A stretch of 64,000 nucleotides of DNA from Prorocentrum cordatum (GCA_963575745.1 CAUYUJ010000344.1:48468-112467); one strand, 5' to 3'. Positions 46,701-53,768 are shown, counted from the first letter of the stretch. The notes: generated by a model from the letters alone, not told the origin. Numbers and translations: made by a program.

Positions 46701-49700
46701 GAACTTGCACTTCGTGCCCGAGCCGTACTGATTGCCGTACGATGTGGCCTGCGAGTGGTTGCAGTTGTTCACCAGCTTGGGCGGGGGCGGCTTGACTGGG
46801 ATCGATCTCGGCTTCAGCGGTGCCGCCACCCGCCGGGCTGGGATGGCTGCTGCTGCTGCCGCCGCTGAAATCGGAGCTGCGGCTGCTGCTGCAGTTGTCA
46901 TCTCTCCGTCGTCGCTCTGGTTCGTGACCAGCTGCATCGATGCCTGATCCTCGTCGCGGCCGTGGTGGATCCCCGGCGCTGCTCCCGAGGCGGCTGCACT
47001 CGACGTTCCTCCGTGGCCCAGCAGTCGTGCCGCTCTCGCCTTCGGTGGTCCTGGAAACTGCCCCTGGACTCCTGCCATCCATGGCATCGGCGATGCTGCT
47101 GGCTGAACGCTGGAGGCTGCTGCTGGATTCGGCCCCGGCGGAGGGTTCGACGGCGGAGGAGGCGCCTGAAGCAGGTGCTGCTGGTACTCCATCGTCAGGA
47201 TGGGCGTCCCGTCCGTCAGGTAGCCGGCCACTCCTCGGTCGGGCACTCCATCGGGTCCGGCGGCCTCCATCGCCTGGGCCCAGGTCATCAGCTGGGCGGG
47301 TAGCTGGTTGGGCACTCCAGGATGGGAAGGCGGTCCGCTCGGCGTCGTAGTAGTCTCCGCCAGCGCCTCCACCGGCGTCTCGACGGCCTGGCTCAGCACC
47401 GCCCTGGCAGCGTCTCCTCGACCGTCGCTGCCGCCGCCTCTGCTGTTGCCGCCTCCTGGCGGCTGAGTGGTGGACCCGCGGAACTGGGGAGCTCCCTGCA
47501 CCGAGAAGATCCCCCTCAGGATGAACATGGAAATCGTTATGAACTTCATCATTGCGCCGGACGATGCCGGCAGGATGCTGTGATCGTCGACTCAACTGTC
47601 GATGCTGGGAAATCCACGAGCAAAGACTCGAGCCAAAAGAGGCCACGGACAGTATATATACGAGAGCCCTTGGGCCCCTGCTGCCGATGAGGTCGAGAGC
47701 TCCCTTGCCGATGGGCTCGAGAGCCCCGTTCCGTCCTTCGTTGCTGTTGTCCAAGACCTTAGTGCGCCCCAAAGATCCTGAGCCCGTGACCTGTTCGAGG
47801 CGGGCCCGCTGAGCCCAGCGCACGATGAATAGGCAGACCACGACTGCGACGATTGAGACGACCGAGTAGCCCAGGCACGTCGGTTCCCTCGGATCCCTGC
47901 TTGGCGTTCTGCTCGAGAACCCCCTCGGTCTAGACCCCGCACGACTTGACCCGGGCCCCGCTCGCCTCGACTTAGCCCTAAACCGAAGGATGGAGATGAT
48001 GAGGTGAGGGATGTACTGCGTCACAGTTCCGTCTGCCAGCATCTTCGGAGGCTTCTCATTGCCAAGGGTGAATGACCCCTCCGTCAGAAAAGGATAGCGC
48101 CGGAGGGCCGACGCTGGGACTGTCGGCGGCTCCTCCAGGGAACGCACGATCTCTACCATCCTGTGCCCGGAACCCAGGCGTGTCATGGCCGCGGTCGTGC
48201 GCAGAGTGCCGGAGCGAAGCCTGTTCCTCGGCAAATCAATCACGCTCTCTAGAAAGTCCAGAAGATTGACGCTCAAAATGTGAGGGACAGCCTCTCCGAG
48301 CACGGTGGTGTCTATGATGCCAAAGACGCCACCTAAACACAACGGAAAAAGTATGGCGCTCACGACCTTGGCCTGGCCTCCCACTCCGTGGGCGCCACGA
48401 AGGTGCGTCCGATGTTCAGCAGGAATCTCGACGTACCTGAGGCCGTGGGTCGCCAGCGCCTCGGACTCCCTGTTGAGAGCCTCCACGCCTACCAGGTCGG
48501 TCCCCGCCCCGGGGTCGACCAGGCCCTGGGTCGACGAGGCCACCAGGAAGATCGACCCGGACGTGATCTCCTCCTCGACCCCGCGCCACGCCGGCGCTGC
48601 CCACATGTCGTTGCTGCCGAACGCCACCCCGTCGAACATGTAGGACGAGGCCTTCCTGATGGGAGTCTTCTTGACGGAGACCTCCCGCTTGACAGCATCC
48701 TTCTTGGTGCTGCTGACGTTGGGACACTCACGTCCCCAGTGGCCCTTCTCGTGGCACAGCTTGCACTTGGTGACCTTCATCAGCTGCTCCTGAGTGAGGA
48801 AGCGTCGCCTGCCCTGAGGAGGCCGGTGTCCTGCTCCTCCAGCACCGCCTCCACGCTCGTCATGTTCTCGTCGCTGGCGACCTCCTCCTCGCCCGGCTGA
48901 CCGAGAAGGATGAGAGGTCCTGCCACTGCCTCGACCTCGGGAGCCAAAATATTCTCGATCGCGCCGAGCTGCGCGCTTGAGGTCCTTGTTCTGCTTCCAG
49001 GACCTGTTGTTTGTCAGCTCGGCTAGCACCAGCTCGGCGTCGTCCTCCTCGATGTCCATGTCGTCGATCTCCGCGAGGAGGGCCGCCACATCCTCTTCCT
49101 CGAGCTCGTCCGACTCGTCGGCTCCCTCGTCGTAGTCATCCTCTTCGTCCTCGACCACCTGGTAGTTGGCATCCTCCGACCTACCTTCACACCGACCGAG
49201 GTTGGGAGAGGAGGAAGAATACTGAAAAGCACCAGCGTCCGAGCGAGCGCTCGGCCCTAGGTCCTCAGACGCTGCTGCCAGCATGCTGCCTGTCCCGGCT
49301 TTGCCGGGGAGCAGGCGCTCAGTGCCGGCTGATGAATCAAGCTGGCGCAGGGCCCACTTCACGCTGCTGTAGGTCAGGTCCCCGCGGGTGAGCGCGCGCA
49401 AGTTCTGCACGCCCTGCTGAGTGAGATTGGCCCCTTCCTCTAGGAAGAGACCCTTGAGTTTGTCGGACATCCATAAGTCGTGGCCTTCTGCGTCGATGAA
49501 TTCAGCTTCACGACGGCTCACGTACTGGGTGAGCGTCTCCTTGGAGTCGCGGACGGCCTCGTACAATGCTTTTCGTCCTGCCCGTCGTAGCTCGTCTCCT
49601 TCGCGCTCCCCGATCATCAAGTCCATGCGACTGAGGAGCGTCTGCAACCATGACGATGCCGTGAGCTCCCTGTCTGGAATGTCCTCGAACTTGGCCTGCA

Positions 49701-50331
49701 TTGTCCAGTCGAAGAGTCGCATGAACTTCTCCGACCTCCTCCAGACTGCTACGTCGGTGTTGTCGTTCCAGCGCCGAATGGCTCGGCGCCATTGTCTGTA
49801 GTGGGCCCAGCCAGGCCATGCTGGAGGGTCCGAGAAATCACCTCGACCACCAGTCCATTGGCCCGACCACCAGTTGCTGTTCCAGCTCGAACTCCAGTCC
49901 TGGTGCTCGTCCCACTTCTGATCCTCCTTCACGTCGTCCTTGTCGCCAGGTGGGCGCCACTGTCCTGAATCTCCTGCTGCTTCTCCGCTGCCCACCTCGG
50001 CGACTGGTCTGGTTCTGCTGCTGCTCCACGGGTCGGCCCCCGTGCCGTCCCATGGGTCGGCCGCCGTCGGTGCTGTCTCTGGCGGTGGCCGCTGCTGCTG
50101 TTGGCCAAAATGGCCGAGCGCCCGCACGGTCTCCTGGACCGCGGATTGTATTGCCCGAGTGAGCGTCTCCTGGTCGATCGTCGTCGTCGCCGCCACGACC
50201 GTAGATCCTGATGCTGCTGCTCCCGCCGTCGACTCCTCAGCCCCTCGGGCTGTCATGACGGCGAAGGTCTCATCTCGTCCATCGCCTCCTGGGGCGATTG
50301 GCGGCGGCTGCCGCTCACCATCTGCGGGCAT
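40756..50331 (-). CDS. Copia-type gag-pol polyprotein (one long open frame)
   Basis: About 3,190 codons. Residue numbers count from a GTG at 50349; the first ATG is codon 7 (50331). Order: acidic, Gln/Trp-rich gag; zinc knuckle CKLCHEKGHWGREC (529-542, C-x2-C-x4-H-x4-C); protease-like VDPGAGTDLVG (Asp 612; family usually DSGA/DTGA); a membrane-like stretch (about 828-846); a low-complexity Arg/Ser/Gly region (about 933-1450) that is probably not the translated frame (see nested ORFs); a methyltransferase-like domain (about 1565-1830); integrase with HCNMGH...VCSEC and D1926, D1984, E2019; reverse transcriptase (about 2580-2820; DVKNAFTQSD, YGLDDAPVAW, catalytic EVDD with Asp 2768-2769); RNase H (from Asp 2927). 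Much larger than typical plant or yeast copia polyproteins (about 1,300-1,500 residues). The role is reverse transcription and integration of the element. Confidence 0.85.
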   Translation of the reverse strand: MPADGERQPPPIAPGGDGRDETFAVMTARGAEESTAGAAASGSTVVAATTTIDQETLTRAIQSAVQETVRALGHFGQQQQRPPPETAPTAADPWDGTGADPWSSSRTRPVAEVGSGEAAGDSGQWRPPGDKDDVKEDQKWDEHQDWSSSWNSNWWSGQWTGGRGDFSDPPAWPGWAHYRQWRRAIRRWNDNTDVAVWRRSEKFMRLFDWTMQAKFEDIPDRELTASSWLQTLLSRMDLMIGEREGDELRRAGRKALYEAVRDSKETLTQYVSRREAEFIDAEGHDLWMSDKLKGLFLEEGANLTQQGVQNLRALTRGDLTYSSVKWALRQLDSSAGTERLLPGKAGTGSMLAAASEDLGPSARSDAGAFQYSSSSPNLGRCEGRSEDANYQVVEDEEDDYDEGADESDELEEEDVAALLAEIDDMDIEEDDAELVLAELTNNRSWKQNKDLKRAARRDREYFGSRGRGSGRTSHPSRSAGRGGGRQRREHDERGGGAGGAGHRPPQGRRRFLTQEQLMKVTKCKLCHEKGHWGRECPNVSSTKKDAVKREVSVKKTPIRKASSYMFDGVAFGSNDMWAAPAWRGVEEEITSGSIFLVASSTQGLVDPGAGTDLVGVEALNRESEALATHGLRYVEIPAEHRTHLRGAHGVGGQAKVVSAILFPLCLGGVFGIIDTTVLGEAVPHILSVNLLDFLESVIDLPRNRLRSGTLRTTAAMTRLGSGHRMVEIVRSLEEPPTVPASALRRYPFLTEGSFTLGNEKPPKMLADGTVTQYIPHLIISILRFRAKSRRAGPGSSRAGSRPRGFSSRTPSRDPREPTCLGYSVVSIVAVVVCLFIVRWAQRARLEQVTGSGSLGRTKVLDNSNEGRNGALEPIGKGALDLIGSRGPRALVYILSVASFGSSLCSWISQHRQLSRRSQHPAGIVRRNDEVHNDFHVHPEGDLLGAGSSPVPRVHHSAARRRQQQRRRQRRSRRRCQGGAEPGRRDAGGGAGGDYYDAERTAFPSWSAQPATRPADDLGPGDGGRRTRWSARPRSGRLPDGRDAHPDDGVPAAPASGASSAVEPSAGAESSSSLQRSASSIADAMDGRSPGAVSRTTEGESGTTAGPRRNVECSRLGSSAGDPPRPRRGSGIDAAGHEPERRRRDDNCSSSRSSDFSGGSSSSHPSPAGGGTAEAEIDPSQAAPAQAGEQLQPLAGHIVRQSVRLGHEVQVLRLQAHVGATRQWRRAGRRASSEAGVCSRGGQMSGSCCRADGSDHAGESRVSDGDGSAADGQRPERLSQRTAVAAAPDPRGNSIPRKGARGGRADCTICQPSTVPDQQPTGGGPAADTSSAHSTPSYYGGTGADGGVPRLPDGADEHPVAVGRQHRAVNGSDGADDCGDWDGGDGTRASGQRCRSESRASAAGTGQLAGGCFLAGARGHAAGLDHGSDNALGDSLRERQGRRDVVSSLDTTPRSSVAGPSRGASGQQQQSSRCSRLDCACTAVSDRGSPESPSTAHFPTYPPSGQRLPVGPEWLDGDWMNDDHEVACGFQVRKALGEAAARATGALPGAFPVDVSVTPGRSRVAFMEVFSPPRIAPAVKKIGAPVGEEASWDLKVGWDAAQRTEVDRLWETIRTDRPEMIWLCSECRAFSAINRLNRDRMDPEDWRSLVRDGLRDLFLCMRIADYQVRHGRFFAFEHPLYASSWGAHVVKCVWDLPGVRRIRLDMCQFGMRVDDRGPNKKPTGILSNHPEVLRLLDGHLCTGEHKHAVLEGGSVTTKAACYPPLFVRTVARAVAEHWSGASRARQSSWAELAEGVSGEAVEAGEAIGGEGEPEGSDESDDEPETRPSTQNRSRGDVSGKPDPQPTEDEKRLIYKLHCNMGHPDNRKFLRVLRAGGTKQHLVRWVRQHFVCSECAERSQSGAHRRVALPRTFRFNHIVGVDLFYLDFQGTTYPYLNIVDHGSNLQVVTRVEAATSAAVWSEFLRSWVRPLGAPHLIISDGGSEFGARFARGLEQWGVCHHVCDADSPWQNGRVERHGGWVKDRVRIELESGTSLPSSLQELDDLVFELVAHKNRFWHRGGFSPLQLVFGENPRLPHELLSDDRRALPGWQDVVSPSSEQDEAGAEFARAHAIRAAARRLAMEATARDKLSRAARARTPGTKRFTPGQWVFVWRHFTRISSRADALGRRRAGWTGPGVVVLAEGGTVWVAVRARLWKCSAEQVRLASPEEEYGLQLAEDPRWQELLRSAQARRVTAVDVQREGPPPESAWDEAAQAELDSEPRVPGAAPVPAEERGPENRPSPPSVGGTLGFPRRAPRGSLSRAGSVVAQPGSDRTGLPSISELAPSDREESATPSLSRQLSRGASSGSAEVVPGDQESPELVPPPSSPRPVSLPAPAPPPLSASPSSLSPVTPSPPEGARPKTRGRLTQPEDVPACIRAARAGSAPPEIKRARTEPSSTPYPPHPVGGSPSSSSGVGGPGPGPETRGPVRTGDEPRQSVQERVQAIEARARSRSPSRNGGAEGIVEAEATSEFFVVPGPIDGLSVIPGNVEGFVGAVCESIQDGDTFAASRGGEVTLKKLTPQERQRFQASDDKEWKAMLQSGGVRVIPPNQAEKIRQRCPDRIISSRMVRRWKPVEGTFVEPEAKSRWCVHGHKDPDSGSLAVYAPTPQTSSIMMFIQVLVNFRMLGDIADVKNAFTQSDPMTRSQGQIYVEPCEGIDVGPGSLILLLVNVYGLDDAPVAWRRTVVGHLEKHGFERSLLEPCWWLKYRADGAIQNMMLLEVDDFFIGSADADARAWIRGILEDRFRFGKYRDCHAGPVDFAGRRVSFSPGKAVVDQEKYILEEIRPLTLARGRLSVKNSPLEPSEFKALRSLVYKFNWVGRESRPEAAGVASILASRLRAPTVSDVSCANKLVKHLRATASRGLTIWQLDPERMSFISFSDAGGVGSVESLQDDNGLPADPTQGAWMVLAADKSVLDNQVVRASVLGWRSSKLRRKVPSTLAGETQALSAAVAEVEFLQVLYRDVVFKDVDLPACARASGPFTTVLRRDCSLGSREQQVHVVDAKSIYDTFQKEGNASARDRRTALDLAIICESLERAKGKIRWIPHGRMPVDALTKDDVTKCNAALFDLMTNGKLSLVDEAQEVGRRKDMPERKDRSQAASRRMLSEPACIAWLDYLDQRAPPGLVGGGGVLPSSSSLPPPLPSSESVFR
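45999..46568 (-). CDS. Nested ORF 2: predicted coiled-coil protein, out of frame with the polyprotein
   Basis: 189 codons from MQENPVFQTGTAALQTANDL to ...ESDKDDEM. The middle (residues about 15-140) is full of Leu/Ile/Met at heptad-like spacing with Gln, Glu and Arg between, as in QQIHQALIRLRRTMEALEPM and SLSVGNIEQSMGQMAQMIVE: a clear coiled-coil or helical-bundle look. Its frame differs from the polyprotein frame by one position, while the polyprotein frame here gives low-complexity Arg/Gly/Ser sequence. Eleven open codons join it to a TGA that ends nested ORF 1, so the two may be one protein interrupted by, or read through, a single stop. It could be a structural (capsid-assembly) or accessory protein. 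Function unknown. Confidence 0.6.
   Translation of the reverse strand: MQENPVFQTGTAALQTANDLNGYLNALQWQLHQIPEGIRSLGKVQEVVEQIAQYASQAQFQTSSQLEEGLQQIHQALIRLRRTMEALEPMGESLDYLTEQMSTLSLSVGNIEQSMGQMAQMIVEIGTAVMGLVQVANAVGANQERLPQEPDSSQAGASSPEPEGTPQVSTTAVTTPWEILYESDKDDEM
46602..47552 (-). CDS. Nested ORF 1: signal-peptide-like start and C/H-CxxC motif, out of frame with the polyprotein
   Basis: 316 codons from ATG 47552, with an in-frame TGA about 42 nt upstream, so this ATG is the natural start. N-terminus MMKFITISMFILRGIFSVQG looks like a signal peptide or membrane anchor. The middle is Pro/Gly/Ala-rich with VPDRGVAGYLTDGTPILTME. The C-terminus has NNCNHSQATSYGNQYGSGTK followed by CKFCGYKL, a C-x-H...C-x2-C zinc-ribbon-like motif that, as I recall, resembles a segment found in other dinoflagellate copia polyproteins. 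It overlaps the polyprotein ORF in the same direction but in another frame. It ends at a TGA, 34 nt before nested ORF 2 in the same frame. Confidence 0.6.
   Translation of the reverse strand: MMKFITISMFILRGIFSVQGAPQFRGSTTQPPGGGNSRGGGSDGRGDAARAVLSQAVETPVEALAETTTTPSGPPSHPGVPNQLPAQLMTWAQAMEAAGPDGVPDRGVAGYLTDGTPILTMEYQQHLLQAPPPPSNPPPGPNPAAASSVQPAASPMPWMAGVQGQFPGPPKARAARLLGHGGTSSAAASGAAPGIHHGRDEDQASMQLVTNQSDDGEMTTAAAAAAPISAAAAAAAIPARRVAAPLKPRSIPVKPPPPKLVNNCNHSQATSYGNQYGSGTKCKFCGYKLTWVPRGSGGEQDGGPAARPESAAEAAR
47627..47648 (-). promoter_or_regulatory. Sequence resembling the dinoflagellate spliced leader
   Basis: On the minus strand the 22 nt start CCGTGGCC and end TTTTGGCTCGAG. The known dinoflagellate leader starts CCGTAGCC and ends TTTTGGCTCAAG. 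I count three substitutions and one inserted base. It lies 75 nt upstream of nested ORF 1, in the right orientation. Relict leaders mark genes that were reinserted from trans-spliced mRNA; chance similarity is not excluded. Confidence 0.35.
47652..47661 (-). promoter_or_regulatory. TATA-like GTATATATAC
   Basis: An isolated AT run in GC-rich coding sequence, about 100 nt upstream of the ATG of nested ORF 1 and directly upstream of the leader-like sequence. It could be an internal promoter element. In the polyprotein frame it simply encodes VYIL. Confidence 0.3.
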
Positions 50332-50450
50332 CTCTGCCGTGGATCCCACGCTGCTCAGTGGTCAGAGCGAAGCCTGGCTCCGGGGCGCGCAAGCGCCGAG
50401 CGGCCTGGCCGTCACAGCCAGCCTCTCGCGCCCATGGCCTCCGGGCCGGA

Positions 50451-50466
50451 CCCCGCTCCGCTACCA
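50451..50466 (-). promoter_or_regulatory. Primer binding site
   Basis: Two nt inside the 5' LTR the minus strand reads TGGTAGCGGAGCGGGG. It starts with TGG, complementary to a tRNA CCA end, and resembles the initiator-methionine type (TGGTAGCAGAGG / TGGTATCAGAGC) used by many copia elements. Confidence 0.65.
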
Positions 50467-50468
50467 AC

Positions 50469-50611
50469 TGTGGCAGCAGGAGAGGGGACAGAATGTTTTC
50501 CCTTGAGCCACACGTGGCACGGACAAGTACAAGATGGATCTCTGTCCATCGGTCCCCAGAGTGAAACACCAAAAGCTAAACCTATACGTGAGATTATGGA
50601 CCCCTGGAACA
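50469..50611 (-). repeat. 5' LTR (143 bp)
   Basis: TG...CA termini, one mismatch to the 3' LTR. It should contain the element's promoter. Unusually short for a 10 kb copia element. Confidence 0.9.
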
Positions 50612-50723
50612 CCCTGGAGCCAGGGCCCGAACTCTCGCGGTCCGATATCCCCCTCGTTAGGAACCGAGACCTCGTGACCCTATGGGGGCGGTGGAGCATG
50701 AGCCTATCCCCACACGAGGACAA

Positions 50724-50763
<40 letters not shown>

Positions 50764-50983
50764 GGATGACATATCATTGTCCCTGACCCTCACGAGGGCT
50801 GAACGGACCCCTGCGTCGCCCACAAAACCACGACGACATGCCTCCGCGCCGTGCTCGACCTCCCGGAGGCCCTGCTTGGCCCTGGGAGACAACTGCCCGG
50901 GACCGGGAGCGGGTCCCCGGGAAGGGGCCCGACCTCTGGGGAGCCACGCCGCGAGTTGAGCAGGGACCGACCCTCCCGGCATT

Positions 50984-51042
50984 CCTATAGTCCTACCACG
51001 AAATGTTCTTAGAACCCAAAAATGTTCTAATAATAAAAACAT
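50984..51042. mobile_element. TIR element family H, solo left end
   Basis: CCTATAGTCCTACCACGAAA ... CAAAAATGTTCTAATAATA, matching the left 60 bp of copy 2 (51677). The upstream flank GAGCAGGGACCGA also matches copy 1's flank, so the repeat unit extends beyond the TIR. Confidence 0.6.
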
Positions 51043-51252
51043 TATCCCAGTGCGGCCCTACCTAGGAGTTGGAGCCTCCAGGAAAGCAACATTACTAGGA
51101 GCGGTAAACGCCGTCCTCCTCCTTCTCCTCATCGTCGTAGTTGTAACAGTAGCGGTAGTAGTAGCATGGATCATACGTGCGCACACACACACACACACCT
51201 ATCGATCTAGTACACACATATATACATATAGCAGCAGCAGCAGCAGTCGTGG

Positions 51253-51458
51253 ATGCTGTGTTGCGCTACGCGATGTTTTGCTATGCTATGCTATGCTATG
51301 CTATGCTATGTTATGCTATACTATGCTATGCTGCGCAGTGCTATGCTGGGCTAGGCTAGGCTAGGCTATGCTATGCTATGCTGCGCTATGCTAGGCTGCG
51401 CTATGCTAGGCTGCGCTATGCTATGCTATGCTATGCTATGCTATGCTATGCTATGCTT
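51253..51458. repeat. (CTATG)n pentanucleotide array
   Basis: About 200 bp of CTATG units with CTGCG and CTAGG variants. Confidence 0.9.
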
Positions 51459-51676
51459 TTGCTTTGCCTTCGTTTTTGCCTTCACTGTTGCCTTTGCTTT
51501 TGCTTTTGCTTGGCACCCAGGGAACGCAACTGGGGGAACCGCGCGTTTGCTTTTACCTTTGCTGTTGCTTTTGCTTGGCTCCCAGGGGACTGGGGGAACC
51601 GCCCGGGGCGCTTTCCACTGCCCGGCCCCTTTGAGTAAGAACCCTTCTAGGCAGAGCCTAGGTAGGGAACAAGCTT

Positions 51677-51853
51677 CCTATAGTCCTACCACGAAATGTT
51701 CTTAGAACCCAAAAATGTTCTAATAATAAAAACAAGCTTCTTAGAACATAAACCCGATGTGCTAAAGCAAGACAGACTCCACCAGAAATGTTCTAAGAAC
51801 ACTTCGTGGGAACCACAACATGTTCTTAGAACATTGTTTGGTGGGGCTATAGG
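51677..51853. mobile_element. TIR element family H, copy 2
   Basis: CCTATAGTCCTACCACGAAA at the left, inverted TTTGGTGGGGCTATAGG at the right, with TGTTCTAAGAACA and TGTTCTTAGAACA inside. Flanking CTTCGCCACTGCTTGAG is shared with copy 1. Confidence 0.7.
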
Positions 51854-51954
51854 CGAGCCGGGACACTTCGCCACTGCTTGAGCGAGAGAAGCACGCCGTC
51901 GGCCTCCTGGGTCTGCTCGGCGCGTGCGCGCGTGCGCGTGAGCATCGGATAGGG

Positions 51955-52145
51955 GGTCCGGCTCCAGACCTCTGCGCCGAGTGCCACTGTTTGCAACAGC
52001 GCGTCATGTGGAGGAGACCCCGCCTGCTCGGAACAGGCGACGGAAACAGCCAAGCTGTACTTTATTGGGGGGGGCAGGGGGGGAGGAAGGAAGGGTGCGA
52101 GGGCCCGCGCCGATCGGCAAAACAACAAATAGGACGACGAGCACA
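51955..52145. repeat. Dispersed repeat family J, copy 1
   Basis: CACTGTTTGCAACAGCGCG, CCTGCTCGGAACAGGCGAC and CGCGCCGATCGGCAAAACAA recur in the same order at 61340-61520. The last block is also seen near 22705. Confidence 0.6.
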
Positions 52146-52324
52146 ACCACGGCGGGCACTGAGATGCTTGGGCGCGCCCTGGGCCGTCTAGGGCCTCCGC
52201 GAGCCTACTCGTCGCCGTGGCTGCAGCCGCCTCGGAATTCTGCCCAGCACGCAGTCCCAGGACCAGTCGGGCGTCGGTTTTTCGACCCTCGAGACCAGAT
52301 CGCCATGAGCAGAGGCCTCCCAGA

Positions 52325-52560
52325 TGGCGGATTTCGGAAACCCTGAACCCAAAAGACGTGTTCATCTCTCGGGGGCACATCTTTTACTTCCGCAACCTTC
52401 CGCCGCCCTTCCGCCGGCTTCCGCCAGCCGAGAGCCGAGGCGGCCTCGCTTCACTTCCGCCGACCTTCCGACACCCTTCCGCCACCTTCCGCCGCGGAAG
52501 AGATGACAACTCCTTCGACCCTCGAAGGCAAGGCCCTTTCTGGAGCGCCCCAGATGGGGT
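52325..52560. repeat. Dispersed repeat family K, full copy
   Basis: TTTCGGAAACCCTGAACCC through CTTCCGCC-rich blocks to CGAAGGCAAGGCCCTTTCTG. The most complete copy, fused at its right end to a half of element family B. Confidence 0.65.
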
Positions 52561-52608
52561 CGGAATAGATGTGGTCGGAGGAACGCGCCGCATCGCCAAT
52601 GCATCGGA
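52552..52608. mobile_element. TIR element family B, solo end
   Basis: AGATGGGGTCGGAATAGATG ... CGCGCCGCATCGCCAATGC matches one arm of the element at 3573. Confidence 0.5.
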
Positions 52609-52842
52609 GGGGGAGTTTGTGTTGTTTGTTCGCCCGATCTTGCTGTCAAGCGGGGCCAAAACAGGTTCCGGAAAGGCTGCGGAGGTCCCCCGAACGAGCG
52701 CCTCAGTGGAGGTCTAAGGCGGCCCGTTCTCTCCAGCTCCGCTGCTCTCTGGCCTGCCTGCTCCGGGTCCGACTGCCGATGCGTAAGAGCGCGTCCGTTG
52801 CGCCCGCGTCCAAGCCTCCCCTCAGGGGCAACAACGGTGCCC

Positions 52843-53330
52843 ACTCTCCCTCCTCCTCCTCCTCCTCCTCCTCCTCCTCCTCCTCCTCCTCCTCCTCCTC
52901 CTCCTCCCTCCTCCTCCTCCTCCTCCTCCTCCTCCTCCTCCTCTCCTTCCCTCCTCCTCCTCCTCCTCCTCCTCCTCCTCCTCCTTCTCCTCCTCCTCCT
53001 CCTCCTCCTCCTCGTCCTCCTCCTCCTCCGTCCGGGAGGAAGGCCGCGACAGCGGACAGGTGGCCCCGACGGGACGGGGCCCGAGGCGCGAGCCGACCAG
53101 GCCGACAGCGCAGACCGACCGACCCGGCGCTCGCCAGACAGATCGAGGAGGAGGGGAAGGGAGGGGGAGGAGGAGGGAGGAGGACGGAGGAGGGAGGAGG
53201 AGGGAGGAGGGAGGAGGGGAGGAGGAGGACGGAGGAGGGAGGAGAGGGAGGAGGAGGGAGGAGGAGAGGAGGAGGAGGAGGAGGAGGAGGAGGAGGAGGA
53301 GAGGAGGAGGAGGAGGAGGAGGAAGGGAAA
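52843..53330. repeat. (CCT)n then (GGA)n arrays, inverted pair
   Basis: CCT array to about 53036, 110 bp of unique sequence, then a GGA array. The two could pair as a long hairpin. Confidence 0.9.
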
Positions 53331-53409
53331 AGAGCACCCTTCTGAGGGGCGATTGGGGGTCGAGACGTTCCTCGCTGAGCCTCTCTCCCCCCGAACGCTA
53401 CCCCGGACT

Positions 53410-53612
53410 ATCCTCACTCCCCTTCTCTGAAAAGAAGAACCAGAAGAAACAATTACAAGAAGAAGAATACGAATAATAATACTAAGCAGAAGAACAATAA
53501 GAAGAAACATACAACATAAACATCATAATACGACTAAGAAGAATAATGATCATATACGACTAAGAACAGGAAGACGAATGATACGATTCAGAATAAGGAG
53601 AACAAAACCATA
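53410..53612. other. AT-rich AAGAA/AAT-type sequence, no gene
   Basis: Degenerate AGAAGAA, AATAATA and CATAATACGAC units follow a GGA array, like the passage from CCT into the AT-rich island at 10.4 kb. Confidence 0.5.
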
Positions 53613-53614
53613 GA

Positions 53615-53757
53615 CATGAACAAACACTGTCGGAGGCCCGCGCTGACCCCCCCCTCCCAGGCGCGCGGAGCGCGAGCGCGCCCGGGGCGGCGCGCGGAGG
53701 CGCCGCCTGGCAGGCCGATCCAGGAAGCCCGCGCGGGCCTCCACAGGCTTGTGCCCA
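53615..53757. mobile_element. Palindromic element family E, copy 9
   Basis: TGTCGGAGGCCCGCGC at the left, inverted GCGCGGGCCTCCACAGG at the right. Centre GGCGCGCGGAGCGCGAGC ... GGAGGCGCCGCC. It is 240 bp from the phosphofructokinase exon. Confidence 0.65.
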
Positions 53758-53768
53758 TGCTGTATGCT

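Larger units (their letters stand above)
40466..50611 (-). mobile_element. Ty1/copia-type LTR retrotransposon, nearly intact
   Basis: 10,146 bp on the minus strand. Both ends are 143-bp direct repeats with TG...CA termini that differ at one base. A primer binding site follows the 5' LTR by 2 nt. The internal order gag (zinc knuckle), protease-like, spacer, methyltransferase-like, integrase, reverse transcriptase, RNase H, with integrase before reverse transcriptase, defines the copia order. A 4-bp CCCT flanks both ends (40462-40465 and 50612-50615), a possible target-site duplication one base shorter than usual for copia. High LTR identity and an open polyprotein frame indicate a young, perhaps still mobile copy. 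Confidence 0.9.

Noticed and set aside
40756-50349. Taking the whole 3,197-codon frame as one uniform polyprotein
   Set aside because: Codons from about 933 to 1450 look like an out-of-frame shadow of the nested ORFs, so I keep the CDS but flag this segment.
41474-50564. Plus-strand ORFs antisense to the retrotransposon
   Set aside because: They are antisense shadows of a GC-rich coding strand, with Arg/Ser/Pro-biased composition and no domains.
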